From Deltaproteobacteria bacterium (GTDB taxonomy: Bacteria > Desulfobacterota > Binatia > Binatales > Binataceae), in contig JAJYRQ010000019.1 of NCBI GenBank assembly GCA_021794015.1, forward strand, positions 1-64,000: DNA of 64,000 bases, read 5' to 3'. Shown piece after piece: positions 52,585-62,137 of this stretch (its first letter is position 1; each line of letters begins with the position of its first letter). The notes under the pieces are model-generated. The model did not search any database and was not told the origin of the DNA. It saw only the letters and a program-made list of their open reading frames with translations. A program made the position numbers and the translations under genes.

Positions 52585-54828
52585 CTAGCTTTGCCAAGAG
52601 GAGCGCCGCGCCAGGCGAACTTCGCGTGGCCTCACTCCGTCGGAAGGGCCGACCAGCCCTTCCTGCTCCATTTGCTCGACGATTCGGGCCGCCCGGTTGT
52701 ATCCGACCCGGAGCCGGCGCTGGAGCATCGAGACCGAGACTTGGTTGCTCTCGAGCACGATTCTTACCGCCTCGTCGTACATGTCGTCGCGCCCGCCGTC
52801 AGCGCCGTCGCCCTCGGCCTCGTCGGCGGTCCGTGTGTCGAGAATCTCCATGCGATACTCGGGCGCGCCTTGGCCGCGCAGAAATTCCGTCAACCGCGCA
52901 ATCTCGCGCTCGGAAACAAAAGGCCCGTGAAGCCGGCGCGGCGTCAGACTGCCGGGCGGCATGTAGAGCATATCACCCGCGCCGAGCAGCCGCTCGGCGC
53001 CGCCGACGTCCAGGATCGTGCGCGAATCGACGCGCGAGGCCACCTGAAACGAGATGCGCGCCGGCAGGTTCGCCTTGATGACTCCGGTGATGACGTCGAC
53101 CGAAGGTCGCTGAGTGCTCAGGATCAGGTGAATGCCGGCGGCGCGCGCCTTTTGCGCCAGACGAGTTATGTCGCGCTCAACCGACTTCCCTTCAAGAAGC
53201 AGCAGGTCGGCCAGCTCGTCAATCACGAGCACAATGCTAGGCAGCGGGCGGTGAACCAGGGGCTCGCCTCCCGAGCCGCCGCCGCCCTGCGCCTCGCCGC
53301 CGGGAGGCGGCACCGCCCGCCGTCCGGCCCCGGCCGCCAAGGCGCGGTTGTAAGCGTCGAGGTTGCGCGCCTTAAGGTCATGCATCAGCCGGTAGCGCTG
53401 TTCCATCTCCTGCGTGGCCCAGAGAAGCGCGGCGGCCGCTTTTTTCACCTCGCACACCACCGGCACCAGGAGGTGCGGGATACCGTCATAAGCCGACAAT
53501 TCGAGCATCTTCGGGTCGATAAGGATGAAGCGTGCCGCCTCCGGGCCGGCGTTCAACAGGATCGAGGCCAGCATCGCATGGATCGCCACCGACTTGCCGG
53601 TGCCGGTGGCGCCGGCGATCAGCAGATGGGGCATGGCGGCCAAATCGGCCACCACCGGCTGCCCCGCAATATCCTTGCCCAGGGCAATCGCCAGCCGGTT
53701 TTGTGCCGCGGCGAACTCGGGAGCTTCGATAATCTCCCTCAAGTAGACCTTCTCCCGGCGCCGATTGGGCACCTCGATTCCGACCGCCGCTTCGCCGGGA
53801 ATCGGGGCCTGGATACGGACCGGAGCCGCCAGCGCCATCGAGAGATCGTCGGCCAAGCTGACAATCTGGCCCACTTTCACGCCTACGCCCGGCACAAACT
53901 TGTACATCGTGACCACCGGCCCCGGCTGTACCTCGACGACGCGGCCTTCAACCGCGAAATCAAGCAGCTTCTGCTCGAGCAGCCGGGCGCTGCGCTCGAG
54001 CAGCGCCGGGTCGCAGTCGCGACGCTCGGGCGGCGGCGCGTCGAGCATCGAGAGCGGCAAAGGCCAGCTCGTGCCGCCGCGGCGCCGGCCAGGGCTCGGC
54101 GCGGGTCTGGTCGCCGGCAGCGAGTTTTCATTTGCCGCCCGCCACGGCGCAACTTCCAGACTTTTCGCCGCACCCGCTGCCGCCAAGGGCAGTGCTGCGG
54201 TCGCTGAAGCGGCAGGCTCGAGGGTATGCTCATCTTCCTCGAGCGGGACAACCATCTGAGCGGGGTCTCCGGCCGGCGCGTCAGCCTGCAGGCGCCGCCG
54301 CAGACTTTTCGGTACCCGAAACACGCCTCGGAGAATCTCTGCCGGAGTAAGCTTCAGCAGCGGAACCAGGCCCGCAAGCAGCACAATTGCCGCGGTGAGC
54401 AGCGCCCCAACGCCGCTAAGGTAGCGCTCCAGGAGATCGGCGAGCCCCCCGCCCACCAAGCCGCCGGCCGATTGACCGCCGAAAAAGCCGGCCAGCGCCG
54501 CCAACGCGGCCAAAGCCGCCAAGCCGCCCGCGCCGCCCGCCAACAGCTGCCGCCAACTCTCACCCTGCCACAGCCGCAGAGCCAACCATCCAACAAGCGG
54601 GAACAGACCAAAGACGCCCCACCCCGCAAGCACAATCAGATGCTCGGCCACCGACGTGCCGACCGGCCCGCCCAGCCCAACCGGCCAGCCGAACTGGTCG
54701 GCCCCGGCACACAACAACCCGAAAATGGCCGCAGACCAAAGCGCCAGGGCAGCGGTCTCTCGCGCCGCCCGCGCTTTCCACGACGGCTCACGCGCCGGCA
54801 CCACATCAGTGAGCAGGACCGGCGTCAT
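52585..54828 (-). CDS. ftsK: DNA translocase FtsK/SpoIIIE
   Basis: 747 residues. Four or so N-terminal membrane helices occupy the first 150 residues, then a short Pro/Ala linker. The translocase motor has Walker A GATGTGKSVAIHAML and Walker B SIVLVIDELADLLL. The C-terminal gamma winged helix is SVSMLQRRLRVGYNRAARIVEQMEQEGLVGPSDG. It moves chromosome DNA through the division septum toward dif. ATG at 54828 has AGGAG 7 bases upstream. The 161-bp repeat copy B ends 50 bases before the start, so it lies in the promoter region. Confidence 0.96.
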   Translation of the reverse strand: MTPVLLTDVVPAREPSWKARAARETAALALWSAAIFGLLCAGADQFGWPVGLGGPVGTSVAEHLIVLAGWGVFGLFPLVGWLALRLWQGESWRQLLAGGAGGLAALAALAALAGFFGGQSAGGLVGGGLADLLERYLSGVGALLTAAIVLLAGLVPLLKLTPAEILRGVFRVPKSLRRRLQADAPAGDPAQMVVPLEEDEHTLEPAASATAALPLAAAGAAKSLEVAPWRAANENSLPATRPAPSPGRRRGGTSWPLPLSMLDAPPPERRDCDPALLERSARLLEQKLLDFAVEGRVVEVQPGPVVTMYKFVPGVGVKVGQIVSLADDLSMALAAPVRIQAPIPGEAAVGIEVPNRRREKVYLREIIEAPEFAAAQNRLAIALGKDIAGQPVVADLAAMPHLLIAGATGTGKSVAIHAMLASILLNAGPEAARFILIDPKMLELSAYDGIPHLLVPVVCEVKKAAAALLWATQEMEQRYRLMHDLKARNLDAYNRALAAGAGRRAVPPPGGEAQGGGGSGGEPLVHRPLPSIVLVIDELADLLLLEGKSVERDITRLAQKARAAGIHLILSTQRPSVDVITGVIKANLPARISFQVASRVDSRTILDVGGAERLLGAGDMLYMPPGSLTPRRLHGPFVSEREIARLTEFLRGQGAPEYRMEILDTRTADEAEGDGADGGRDDMYDEAVRIVLESNQVSVSMLQRRLRVGYNRAARIVEQMEQEGLVGPSDGVRPREVRLARRSSWQS

Positions 54829-54877
54829 GGTCGGCTCCTGCGGCAACGACTCACCGAGCTTGTGGCTCACGCCTCCT

Positions 54878-55038
54878 CTAGCAGGATGTTGAAAAAGTCC
54901 TTTCAACATCCTGCTCCCTCACTCTTATCTCTCCCAGAGGGAGAGAAGGTGTAGGAAAGAAGCCATCTCTTACGCAGAGTGTTGAGAATGGAACCACGCC
55001 TGATAGCGAGCTTGAGGGGTTTCTCAACACCCTGCTAG
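54878..55038 (+). repeat. 161-bp palindromic mobile-type repeat, copy B
   Basis: Same ends (CTAG...CTAG), hairpins, length and orientation as the copy at 35639-35799, with about five substitutions by eye. It occupies the region directly upstream of ftsK (minus strand), so it may carry or disturb the ftsK promoter. Confidence 0.85.
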
Positions 55039-55492
55039 AACTCGCCCAAAACGTCCAGCGCCGTCGCGGACAGCTCAGGACAAGCAGCAAACGAAGCCCC
55101 GGCCCCTGTTATCTCGCAGCCGCCCGAAAGCCAAAGTGGCTTAAGCCGTTGGCGCGGCCCGCCGGTGTGCCGCGAGTTGACAACGGCCGGCTTTTCTCGC
55201 CCTCATCCGCCCCTGGGACCCCTGCGCCGGCGCTGAGCGCTGTGGGCAATTTTGACCTTCCGCAATGCCGTTGGCGAGCAGACCCCAACGCCGCCTCCTT
55301 ACCACCTCGCCGGCCATTATACCTCAGCCCGCAAGGCCCGATGAACAGGGCCACGGTAGTGCGTCCTAAGGCCGCGCCAGCATGCTGCCAGGATAGCCGC
55401 GGCCGGGGGCGCGACGGCCCATTACCACACGCCTTGGCGGGCGCTTGCTTTTTGGCCATGGCCCGCGCTACGGTGCGCAAGGGTAAAGGGCC
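55039..55492. other. 454-bp divergent spacer between ftsK repeat and ssb
   Basis: No convincing gene: a minus-strand frame at 55109-55480 is Arg/Gly/Ala-rich without family features. A weak -10-like TTATAC lies near 55317 in the ssb direction. It should hold the ssb promoter. No tRNA or known RNA motif was recognised. Confidence 0.5.
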
Positions 55493-55903
55493 ATGTCAGT
55501 AAACAAGGCGATTATCGTCGGCAACCTCGGGCGAGACCCCGAGGTCCGCCACCTACCGTCGGGCCAGGTGGTCGCATCCTTCTCGGTTGCGACCACCGAG
55601 CGCTTCAAAGGCCGCGACGGCCAACCCAGGGAAGCCACCGAGTGGCACTCCGTGGTGGTCTACGGCAAACAGGCCGAAACCTGCGCCCAGTATCTCAAGA
55701 AAGGCCGGCAAGTCTACGTCGAAGGCCGCCTTTCGACGCGGCAGTGGGAAGCCAAGGACGGCAGCGGCAAACGGTCGCGGACCGAGATCGTCGCGCTGCG
55801 CGTCCAATTCCTCGGCGGCAAACCTTCCGCCGGCGCCGAAGAGCCCGAGGAATTGGCCGCCGAGACCACCCCTCCCCTGGAAGACGAAGACATCCCCTTC
55901 TAG
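55493..55903 (+). CDS. ssb: Single-stranded DNA-binding protein
   Basis: 136 residues. [34 protein letters not shown] is the OB-fold N-terminus; [33 protein letters not shown] continues it, and the acidic tail ends DEDIPF, the protein-interaction peptide. Tetrameric ssDNA binding in replication and repair. The tail linker is short. AAAGGG precedes ATG 55493. Confidence 0.97.
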   Translation: MSVNKAIIVGNLGRDPEVRHLPSGQVVASFSVATTERFKGRDGQPREATEWHSVVVYGKQAETCAQYLKKGRQVYVEGRLSTRQWEAKDGSGKRSRTEIVALRVQFLGGKPSAGAEEPEELAAETTPPLEDEDIPF

Positions 55904-55939
55904 CTGGCTCCTCCGGCAGTTCCACCCAGGCCCACCACC

Positions 55940-56380
55940 TCATGGCTCGCCGCCAGACGCCGGCTTCCCCCGCAGTTGTGCGGTTTTGCCGACCCGCAAA
56001 CGGGTCAGCCCGGCCCCTGGTTTTCGCCTAACGAGTTGAGGCAGTAAGGACGGCTGCCCCACAAGCACAGCAATGAGGTGCGCCTCAAGCGCCGCGCAGA
56101 ACTCCGCGATGGCGACCCGGCCGTAACCGGCCGGAAGCCCACCCAGCCTTTGCCTTGCCCGCCGCATCAGCGAACGCGCCCCGGCCAGCTTGCCGCGCTC
56201 TAGCTGGATAAGGGCGGCCGCGGCCTGAATGAGCCCTTGCAGCAGCTCCCGCTCAAGACCGGTGCTTTGCCGCCAAAGCGCCTCCCACACCTCGTGCGAC
56301 TCAAAGAATTTACCGCGATTGAAGAGCTGGACGCCCCGAAGGAACGCAACCCGGTTCGCTCGGTCGTCGCAAACCACCAC
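55940..56380 (-). CDS. DUF309 family protein
   Basis: 146 residues. FLRGVQLFNRGKFFESHEVWEALWRQSTGLERELLQGLIQAAAALIQLERG is the DUF309 signature helix pair with the HEVWE motif. The remaining C-terminal half is Arg/Leu-rich and less typical. The start is GTG at 56380. Convergent with ssb. Function unknown. Confidence 0.8.
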   Translation of the reverse strand: MVVCDDRANRVAFLRGVQLFNRGKFFESHEVWEALWRQSTGLERELLQGLIQAAAALIQLERGKLAGARSLMRRARQRLGGLPAGYGRVAIAEFCAALEAHLIAVLVGQPSLLPQLVRRKPGAGLTRLRVGKTAQLRGKPASGGEP

Positions 56381-56511
56381 AAGCGGTCTGTCCCGCGCTA
56401 GAGCCGCGTACTCGCAGCTTGACCGGCCCTTGACTCGCAGGTCGCACAGCAGCCGGCGCCAGGCCGGCGAGGCGGCTTGGCGCCCACCTTGCGGCCGGGC
56501 GCACTCCGGTC

Positions 56512-58209
56512 CTAGGCGAAGAGCATCTCCGACATCGCGCCGCCCGGCGGAATCATCGGCATCACCGCCTCATCGCGCGGAATCACGATATCGACCAGCA
56601 CCGGCCCCGGCGTCTGGAAGGCTTCCTTCATAACCGGCGCAAGTTCCTCAGCCTTCTCGATCCTAAAGCCCCGGATTCCGTAAGCCTCGGCGATCTTGAC
56701 GAAGTTGGGCACGGACATCGCGGAATAGGAGTAGCGCTCGTTGTAGAACCTTTCCTGCCACTGCCGCACCATGCCGAGGAAGTAGTTGTTGAGCACCAAC
56801 ACCTTGATGTCGATACGCTGCTCCGCAACGGTACCGAGCTCCTGGAGGTTCATCTGGATGGACCCGTCGCCGGAAACGACCACCACCTGGCGGTCGGGGG
56901 CGGCGAACTTGGCGCCGATGCCGGCCGGCAGACCGTAACCCATTGTGCCCAGGCCCCCCGAGGTGAGCAGCGAGCGGGGACGCTCGAAAGGAAAGAGCTG
57001 GGCGACCCACATCTGATGCTGGCCAACGTCGGTGGCAACGACGCACTCGCCGCCGGTCAGCTTGTGAAGCTGCTCGATGACGGCCACCGGAGAGACCTGA
57101 CCGTCACGCCTGCCGTTGGCGTAAAGCGGCCTCTGCTTGGCCCACTGGAGAATCTGCTGGTGCCACCTGGTCCAGGCCGGGCGGCGTGCGCCCAAACTCT
57201 CCCGCCCTCTGACTGCGGCCAGTATTTCCTTCAGGACCAGCTTGATGTCACCGACGATCGGGATATCCACCTCGACATTCTTGGAGATGGACGACGGGTC
57301 AACGTCAATATGTATGATGCAGTTCGCCTTGGGCGCGAAATCGGACAGCCGGCCGGTTACCCGGTCGTCAAAGCGCGCGCCCACCGCCACCAGACAGTCG
57401 GTGTTGCAGACCGCGGTGTTGGTGGCGTAGGAACCGTGCATCCCGAGCATTCCCAGGCATAACGGGTCGGAGGCCGGAAGCGAGCCGAGACCCATCAGCG
57501 TCTCGCATACCGGAACGCCCAGGCCGCGCGCCAGTTCGGTCAGCTCTGCCGCCGCACCCGACCATTGGACTCCACCCCCGACGTAAAAGAGCGGCCGATC
57601 GCTGCGCTCGATGGCGGCAACCGCCAGCTCGATCTGACGCGGATTGCCCTTAAGGGTCGGCTTAAAGCCGCGTATCTCCACCTTGTCGGGGTACTTGAAG
57701 GCGTGTTCCTGCTGCTGCACGTCCTTGGGCAGATCGATCAGCACCGGACCCGGCCGCCCGGTCGTCGCCACGTAAAAGGCCTCTTTGAAGATGCGAGCCA
57801 GGTCCTTGACGTCCTTCACCAGGTAGTTGTGCTTGGTGCAGGGACGCGTGATGCCGACAATATCCGCTTCCTGGAAGGCGTCGTTGCCGATAAGCGTGGT
57901 CGGCACTTGGCCGGAGATGACGATTATCGGCGTCGAGTCCATGTAAGCGTCGGCAATCCCGGTCACCGCATTGGTGGCGCCCGGCCCCGAGGTCACCAGC
58001 ACCACGCCGGGCCGCCCGCTTGCGCGAGCGTAGCCCTCGGCCATGTGGGTCGCTCCCTGCTCATGGCGGACCAGCACATGCTTTATCTTGGAGTCAAGCA
58101 GCGCGTCGTAAGTCGGCAGGATCGCTCCGCCGGGGTGACCGAAGACCACCGTGACGCCCTCGGCGATAAGGCTTTCAATAACGATTTGCGCCCCGGTGAG
58201 CTTTTTCAT
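56512..58209 (-). CDS. ilvB: Acetolactate synthase large subunit
   Basis: 565 residues, complete ThDP enzyme. FGHPGGAILPTYDAL, RHEQGATHMAEGYARASG with the catalytic Glu, GPGATNAVTGIADA, FAD-binding middle domain and the ThDP motif GDGSIQMNLQEL...NNYFLGMVRQWQE. It makes acetolactate or acetohydroxybutyrate for branched-chain amino acids. No ilvH regulatory subunit or ilvC is adjacent, so the operon is split. ATG 58209. Confidence 0.96.
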   Translation of the reverse strand: MKKLTGAQIVIESLIAEGVTVVFGHPGGAILPTYDALLDSKIKHVLVRHEQGATHMAEGYARASGRPGVVLVTSGPGATNAVTGIADAYMDSTPIIVISGQVPTTLIGNDAFQEADIVGITRPCTKHNYLVKDVKDLARIFKEAFYVATTGRPGPVLIDLPKDVQQQEHAFKYPDKVEIRGFKPTLKGNPRQIELAVAAIERSDRPLFYVGGGVQWSGAAAELTELARGLGVPVCETLMGLGSLPASDPLCLGMLGMHGSYATNTAVCNTDCLVAVGARFDDRVTGRLSDFAPKANCIIHIDVDPSSISKNVEVDIPIVGDIKLVLKEILAAVRGRESLGARRPAWTRWHQQILQWAKQRPLYANGRRDGQVSPVAVIEQLHKLTGGECVVATDVGQHQMWVAQLFPFERPRSLLTSGGLGTMGYGLPAGIGAKFAAPDRQVVVVSGDGSIQMNLQELGTVAEQRIDIKVLVLNNYFLGMVRQWQERFYNERYSYSAMSVPNFVKIAEAYGIRGFRIEKAEELAPVMKEAFQTPGPVLVDIVIPRDEAVMPMIPPGGAMSEMLFA

Positions 58210-58419
58210 CGCATCTGCCCGCTGTTAGCGATCCCGGCGCATCCACAGTTAGGCCGCCCGCGAGCCCGGCTCTTTGGCGCGGCCACCGCAAGTTCACGCG
58301 CCCTGCCGTGCCGGGATGGCGCTGGCCGTAACATTTCGACGATTAGCGTTAAGTTTAGCGCGGCGCGGCGCAATTAGCCAGCGGGCTTTGCGCACTCCCG
58401 ACAAAGCTCCGGACGGCTC

Positions 58420-60027
58420 TCACAGACGCAGTATGAAACGCGCCTCGCCCAGGCGGACTTCGCTCCGGTCGCGGACCACGGCGCTGACATGCACCGGCTC
58501 TCCGTCCACAAAGGTGCCGTTGGTCGAGTTGAGGTCGGTTATCTCGTAGAAGCCGCTGCGGCGGGTGAGGCGCGCATGGACTCGGGAAACGCTAACGTGC
58601 GCGATGACGAGATCGTTTTCCGTCCCGCGCCCCAGCGTGGCCTCCTCCTTGAGCAGGCTGTATTCGGCGGCCAGTGCGCCGCGCGGCTCGACCGTCATCA
58701 ACCGGGCCGCAGGCCTCGCCGCGTCCGCAACCGCCGGCGAAGACGCGCTGGCCGCCGCTGCCGGCGGGCGTGGCGCTGCGCTGCGGGCCGAGGGCGACGG
58801 CCCCGGCCGCTCCCGCTCCATCGCGACCGCTTCCAGCTCCTGCCTGGGAACCCCCAGCTTAAGCCGCGACAGAAGCAAAAGGCCCAGCGCCGCCGCCAGC
58901 GGCACGGCACCGTTCCACCAGCGAAGCGAAAGCTGTCCTCCTCCCGCGCCGCTGCCGGCGGCCTCAACACAGCTTGCAGCGCCTCCCACCCCCGGCATCT
59001 GGTACGAGGTCTCGGCCTCCCCTGCCTGCCCCTCGTAATTCACCTTGAGCACCACCGTCCGCTCGGTGCCGTCCTCGACCGGGCATGGACTCTGGTAAGC
59101 GAGCGAATACTGAGTGGCGATCGAGTGGCCGATCTCGCGCACCAGGTCCGGAAAGCGCGACTCATGGGTAACGATGTTGTAGAGCCGGCCACGCGTGGCG
59201 CCCACGATCTCGGCGTACTGCGGCGCAATAAACGGCGGCGGCGCCACCGCGTAGAGCGTGAGACCGTCGCGCTTAAGCGTCGCCGCAACCTCGCGCCCTG
59301 TGAGCGCGGTCACCTGCTCGCCTCGCTGATGGTGCGCCCAGAAGGCCGCATCGTGCGCCGAGAAGGCCGAGCCGTCCCCGGCGTAGTGGCACGGCGCGTC
59401 GGTGATCAGGATGAGAATGCCCTGCGCGTTGGGCCGAAACGGAAAAGCCGCCGCGTAAGCCAGCGCGTCGAGCTGGTCCTCCGGGATGTCTCCCCCTCCG
59501 CTGGCGTGCAGCGAGCCGACCCAGCCGATGAATTCGTTCACGTCCGAGGTCATCCGGTTGCGGTAAGCGCAGTTGCAGTCGGCGTACTTCGACACCACGT
59601 AATCTTCGAAGGTCACCAGCCCCAGCCGATAGTCGCGCTTGTGCGCGGCCAGGTCGCGGACGAAAGCGATCACGTTCTGCTTGACCGCGTCGATGTAAGG
59701 CTGCATCGACTCGGTCACGTCCATGACGAAGACGATATCGACCGGGCGGCCCTGGCTCAGGCCGCGAAAGTCAACTATCCTGGCCGGCTTGCCGTTCTCC
59801 AGGATTTTCACCTGGTCGGGCCTGAGCGACGCAAGCGGCGTACCGTTGAACCCGGTGACGCCAAAATCGAGCTGGACGGTGCCGTTGCCGGCAAAGTTCT
59901 GAAGCCCGGGGTTTCCGGGTAAGACCTGAAGGGCCGGCCAGGCGGGCGCCGCAATCAAAAGGCCGATGACCGCCAGCAGCGGGAGCAAAGGCCACGGCGC
60001 AAGCCTGCTTGTCTCAACGCGCTCCAT
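58420..60027 (-). CDS. Membrane-anchored VWA-FHA protein
   Basis: 535 residues. A signal/anchor (LLPLLAVIGLLIAAPAWPA) precedes a VWA domain with a MIDAS DVTES (threonine variant of DxSxS), GGDIPEDQLDAL and ILITDAP. A transmembrane helix (AVPLAAALGLLLLSRL) follows, then a Pro/Ala linker and a C-terminal FHA domain, LGRGTENDLVIAHVSVSRVHARL...DLNSTNGTFVDG. The VWA part would be periplasmic and the FHA part cytoplasmic, able to read Thr phosphorylation. ATG at 60027; the frame is open upstream. Partner kinase not present. Confidence 0.85.
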   Translation of the reverse strand: MERVETSRLAPWPLLPLLAVIGLLIAAPAWPALQVLPGNPGLQNFAGNGTVQLDFGVTGFNGTPLASLRPDQVKILENGKPARIVDFRGLSQGRPVDIVFVMDVTESMQPYIDAVKQNVIAFVRDLAAHKRDYRLGLVTFEDYVVSKYADCNCAYRNRMTSDVNEFIGWVGSLHASGGGDIPEDQLDALAYAAAFPFRPNAQGILILITDAPCHYAGDGSAFSAHDAAFWAHHQRGEQVTALTGREVAATLKRDGLTLYAVAPPPFIAPQYAEIVGATRGRLYNIVTHESRFPDLVREIGHSIATQYSLAYQSPCPVEDGTERTVVLKVNYEGQAGEAETSYQMPGVGGAASCVEAAGSGAGGGQLSLRWWNGAVPLAAALGLLLLSRLKLGVPRQELEAVAMERERPGPSPSARSAAPRPPAAAASASSPAVADAARPAARLMTVEPRGALAAEYSLLKEEATLGRGTENDLVIAHVSVSRVHARLTRRSGFYEITDLNSTNGTFVDGEPVHVSAVVRDRSEVRLGEARFILRL

Positions 60028-60310
60028 ACGCAGGAACCATCGTGATTCTCCGAATCGCCGGCCCTCACAGTCAAGGGCCTGAGAAAAAAAGACGCCTGCC
60101 GATCCCAGCCGCACCGGCGATCCCGCCGCCGGCTTGCGCCTTGCGATTGCTTAACGCCCGCGCAACCGTACGCGCGTGGCGGCTGCCAGGCACCCAGGCA
60201 GAGCTGCGCCAGGCCCTTGGCCTCAGGGCTCTGTGCTTCGCCCTTGCCTTTCGCGCCCCAGTCAGTTATCGGGTTGCCATAGACGGCGCGCCAATGCGAG
60301 TCCCCAAACG

Positions 60311-62128
60311 GTGCAACACTCTCGTCTTTTGCGTATAAGCCTCCTCCTGGCTTTTGCAACGCTCGCCGCCGCCGGGCTGCTCCTCTCATGGCAACCGGGG
60401 CGACATGCGCCCCAGACGCCCAGCGCCGCGGCGGCAACACCCGTTCCCTCCGGGCAGAGCGTGGTGCAGGTGGCGCTGACTGCGGCGCCGCTTACCGGCA
60501 CCGGCCTGCCCAGCGGCGCCCGAGTCTACCTCAATCCCATCGAAGCCAGGATTTATCCCTGCTCGACCGTGCCCTGCGATCCCGGCGCCGACGCAAGCGT
60601 AAGCGACTCGGACCCCAACTGGCAGGTGATCCCCGTGCCGCCGGGAATTGGGAACAATCTTTCCGGGCAGGAGGGTTTTCCGCCCGTCTCCACCCAGAAT
60701 TTCTTTGCGCTGCTCTTTTTCGGTGTCGGGCCGGCGCCCTCCATCGGCGGCACTTCTCCCGGGGTCGAGCAGATTGATCTGGCTGACCCGGCCCTGCAGG
60801 GGCAGGCGCGGCTTTTCTCAGCCTTCCCCGTGCCTGCAACGACTTACTCCCAGGCGGAGCTGATTCTTGACCCGACCGATCCGGGCCATATCGTGCTCGA
60901 CCCATCCTGCGGCAACCAGTGCAGCGGCTGTCCGCTCTACCAGGCGGTCTTGCAGCCGAAGGGGCCGCTGCGCGCCACCTATCCCAGCCCGGGCTTTGCG
61001 GTCGCCAGCACGCCCTTCCAGGTGCTGCTGCTCCAGGTCAATCTTAATCCGGTCAGCTGCACAACCAGTCCGAACACCTGTACGATTGCCCCGTCGATCA
61101 CGCCAATCGGCGACACGTCGCCATACATGGGCTCGATAAGCGGAACGATCACCGGCCCGCCGCCCGCCTCGGGCAACGCGATCCTGGTCAGCGCCGAGCC
61201 CAGCGGCACGGGAAAGACGGCCACGACGCAAACGGCGCAATGCCCAACGGGCAAAACCACGAACCCCCAAACCTGCAGCTACAGCCTTTTTCTTCCGGCC
61301 GTTTCGGCCGGGACCGCGTACGACCTTGTGGTTCAAGGCCTGGGCCTCACCTCCGGCCTGGCCGGCAACCTTGTCGCCTTCCCAGGGCAGCAGCTTACCA
61401 ACTCCAACACGAGCTTCACCCCGACCACAAGCTCGCACGCTGCGCTCAGCGGCTCGATCAGCGACAAGGAGAGCGGCACGCCGCTTCCCGGCGCGACGGT
61501 CGAGGTGTTGCAACCCGGCCAGAATTACCCAGGCGTGAGCTGCGCGACGTTACCGACGCCAACCGGATGCGTCGTGGTTGCCGCCAGCGGCACCGACGAC
61601 CAGGGACGCTACCCGATGCCCGGGCGCAACTACGCGCCGACCCCGTTTGGCCGGCTGCCGGTCGGCACCTACACGCTCAGGGTGACGGCGCCCGGCTACG
61701 CCGCCAAGACCCAGGCGGTGAACTGCACCACCAGCGGCTGCTCGGCCGCCAGCGTAAGCTTAGGGCGCGGCAGCTTTAGCGGCCAGTTGACGCTGTCGTC
61801 GGCCGCCACCTCGATGCTCTACGTCACCGTGACGGCCGAGCTCCACGGCAGCATCCCCGCGCAATCGGTCAACGCAACGACGGTCGTCATCCCCCAAGGC
61901 CAGCAGACGAGCGCAGACTTCACGCTGGACGTTCCATACCTGGGCGCCACGCTGGCCGACGGAACCACCGTGTCATTGTACGATATCGTCGCGTCGATTC
62001 ATTCCGGCGGCGGTTTTTCCGACGCGCAGTTCGGGCCGCCGATCACGCTTGCAAGCTCCGTGAGCGCGCCTCCCGAGAGCACTGAGCCGACAGCTCTGCC
62101 CTCGCTTAACGCGCTCACCTGCCCCTAA
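60311..62128 (+). CDS. Large secreted Thr/Ser/Pro-rich protein with carboxypeptidase-regulatory-like domains
   Basis: About 605 residues from GTG 60311 (start uncertain). Hydrophobic signal SLLLAFATLAAAGLLL. The mature part is rich in Thr, Ser, Gly and Pro with many paired Cys (PCSTVPC, CGNQCSGC, CTTSPNTC), suggesting disulfides. Repeated beta-sandwich-like blocks (SGSISDKESGTPLPGATVEVLQPG ... DDQGRYPMPG ... LPVGTYTLRVTAPGYAAKTQAV) are carboxypeptidase-regulatory-like. It is likely a surface or adhesin-type protein. The OPT transporter follows after 9 bases. Confidence 0.7.
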   Translation: MQHSRLLRISLLLAFATLAAAGLLLSWQPGRHAPQTPSAAAATPVPSGQSVVQVALTAAPLTGTGLPSGARVYLNPIEARIYPCSTVPCDPGADASVSDSDPNWQVIPVPPGIGNNLSGQEGFPPVSTQNFFALLFFGVGPAPSIGGTSPGVEQIDLADPALQGQARLFSAFPVPATTYSQAELILDPTDPGHIVLDPSCGNQCSGCPLYQAVLQPKGPLRATYPSPGFAVASTPFQVLLLQVNLNPVSCTTSPNTCTIAPSITPIGDTSPYMGSISGTITGPPPASGNAILVSAEPSGTGKTATTQTAQCPTGKTTNPQTCSYSLFLPAVSAGTAYDLVVQGLGLTSGLAGNLVAFPGQQLTNSNTSFTPTTSSHAALSGSISDKESGTPLPGATVEVLQPGQNYPGVSCATLPTPTGCVVVAASGTDDQGRYPMPGRNYAPTPFGRLPVGTYTLRVTAPGYAAKTQAVNCTTSGCSAASVSLGRGSFSGQLTLSSAATSMLYVTVTAELHGSIPAQSVNATTVVIPQGQQTSADFTLDVPYLGATLADGTTVSLYDIVASIHSGGGFSDAQFGPPITLASSVSAPPESTEPTALPSLNALTCP

Positions 62129-62137
62129 GTACCGCCT

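Noticed and set aside
55109-55480. 123-codon minus-strand frame upstream of ssb
   Set aside because: Low-complexity, no ribosome site, no domain-like pattern.
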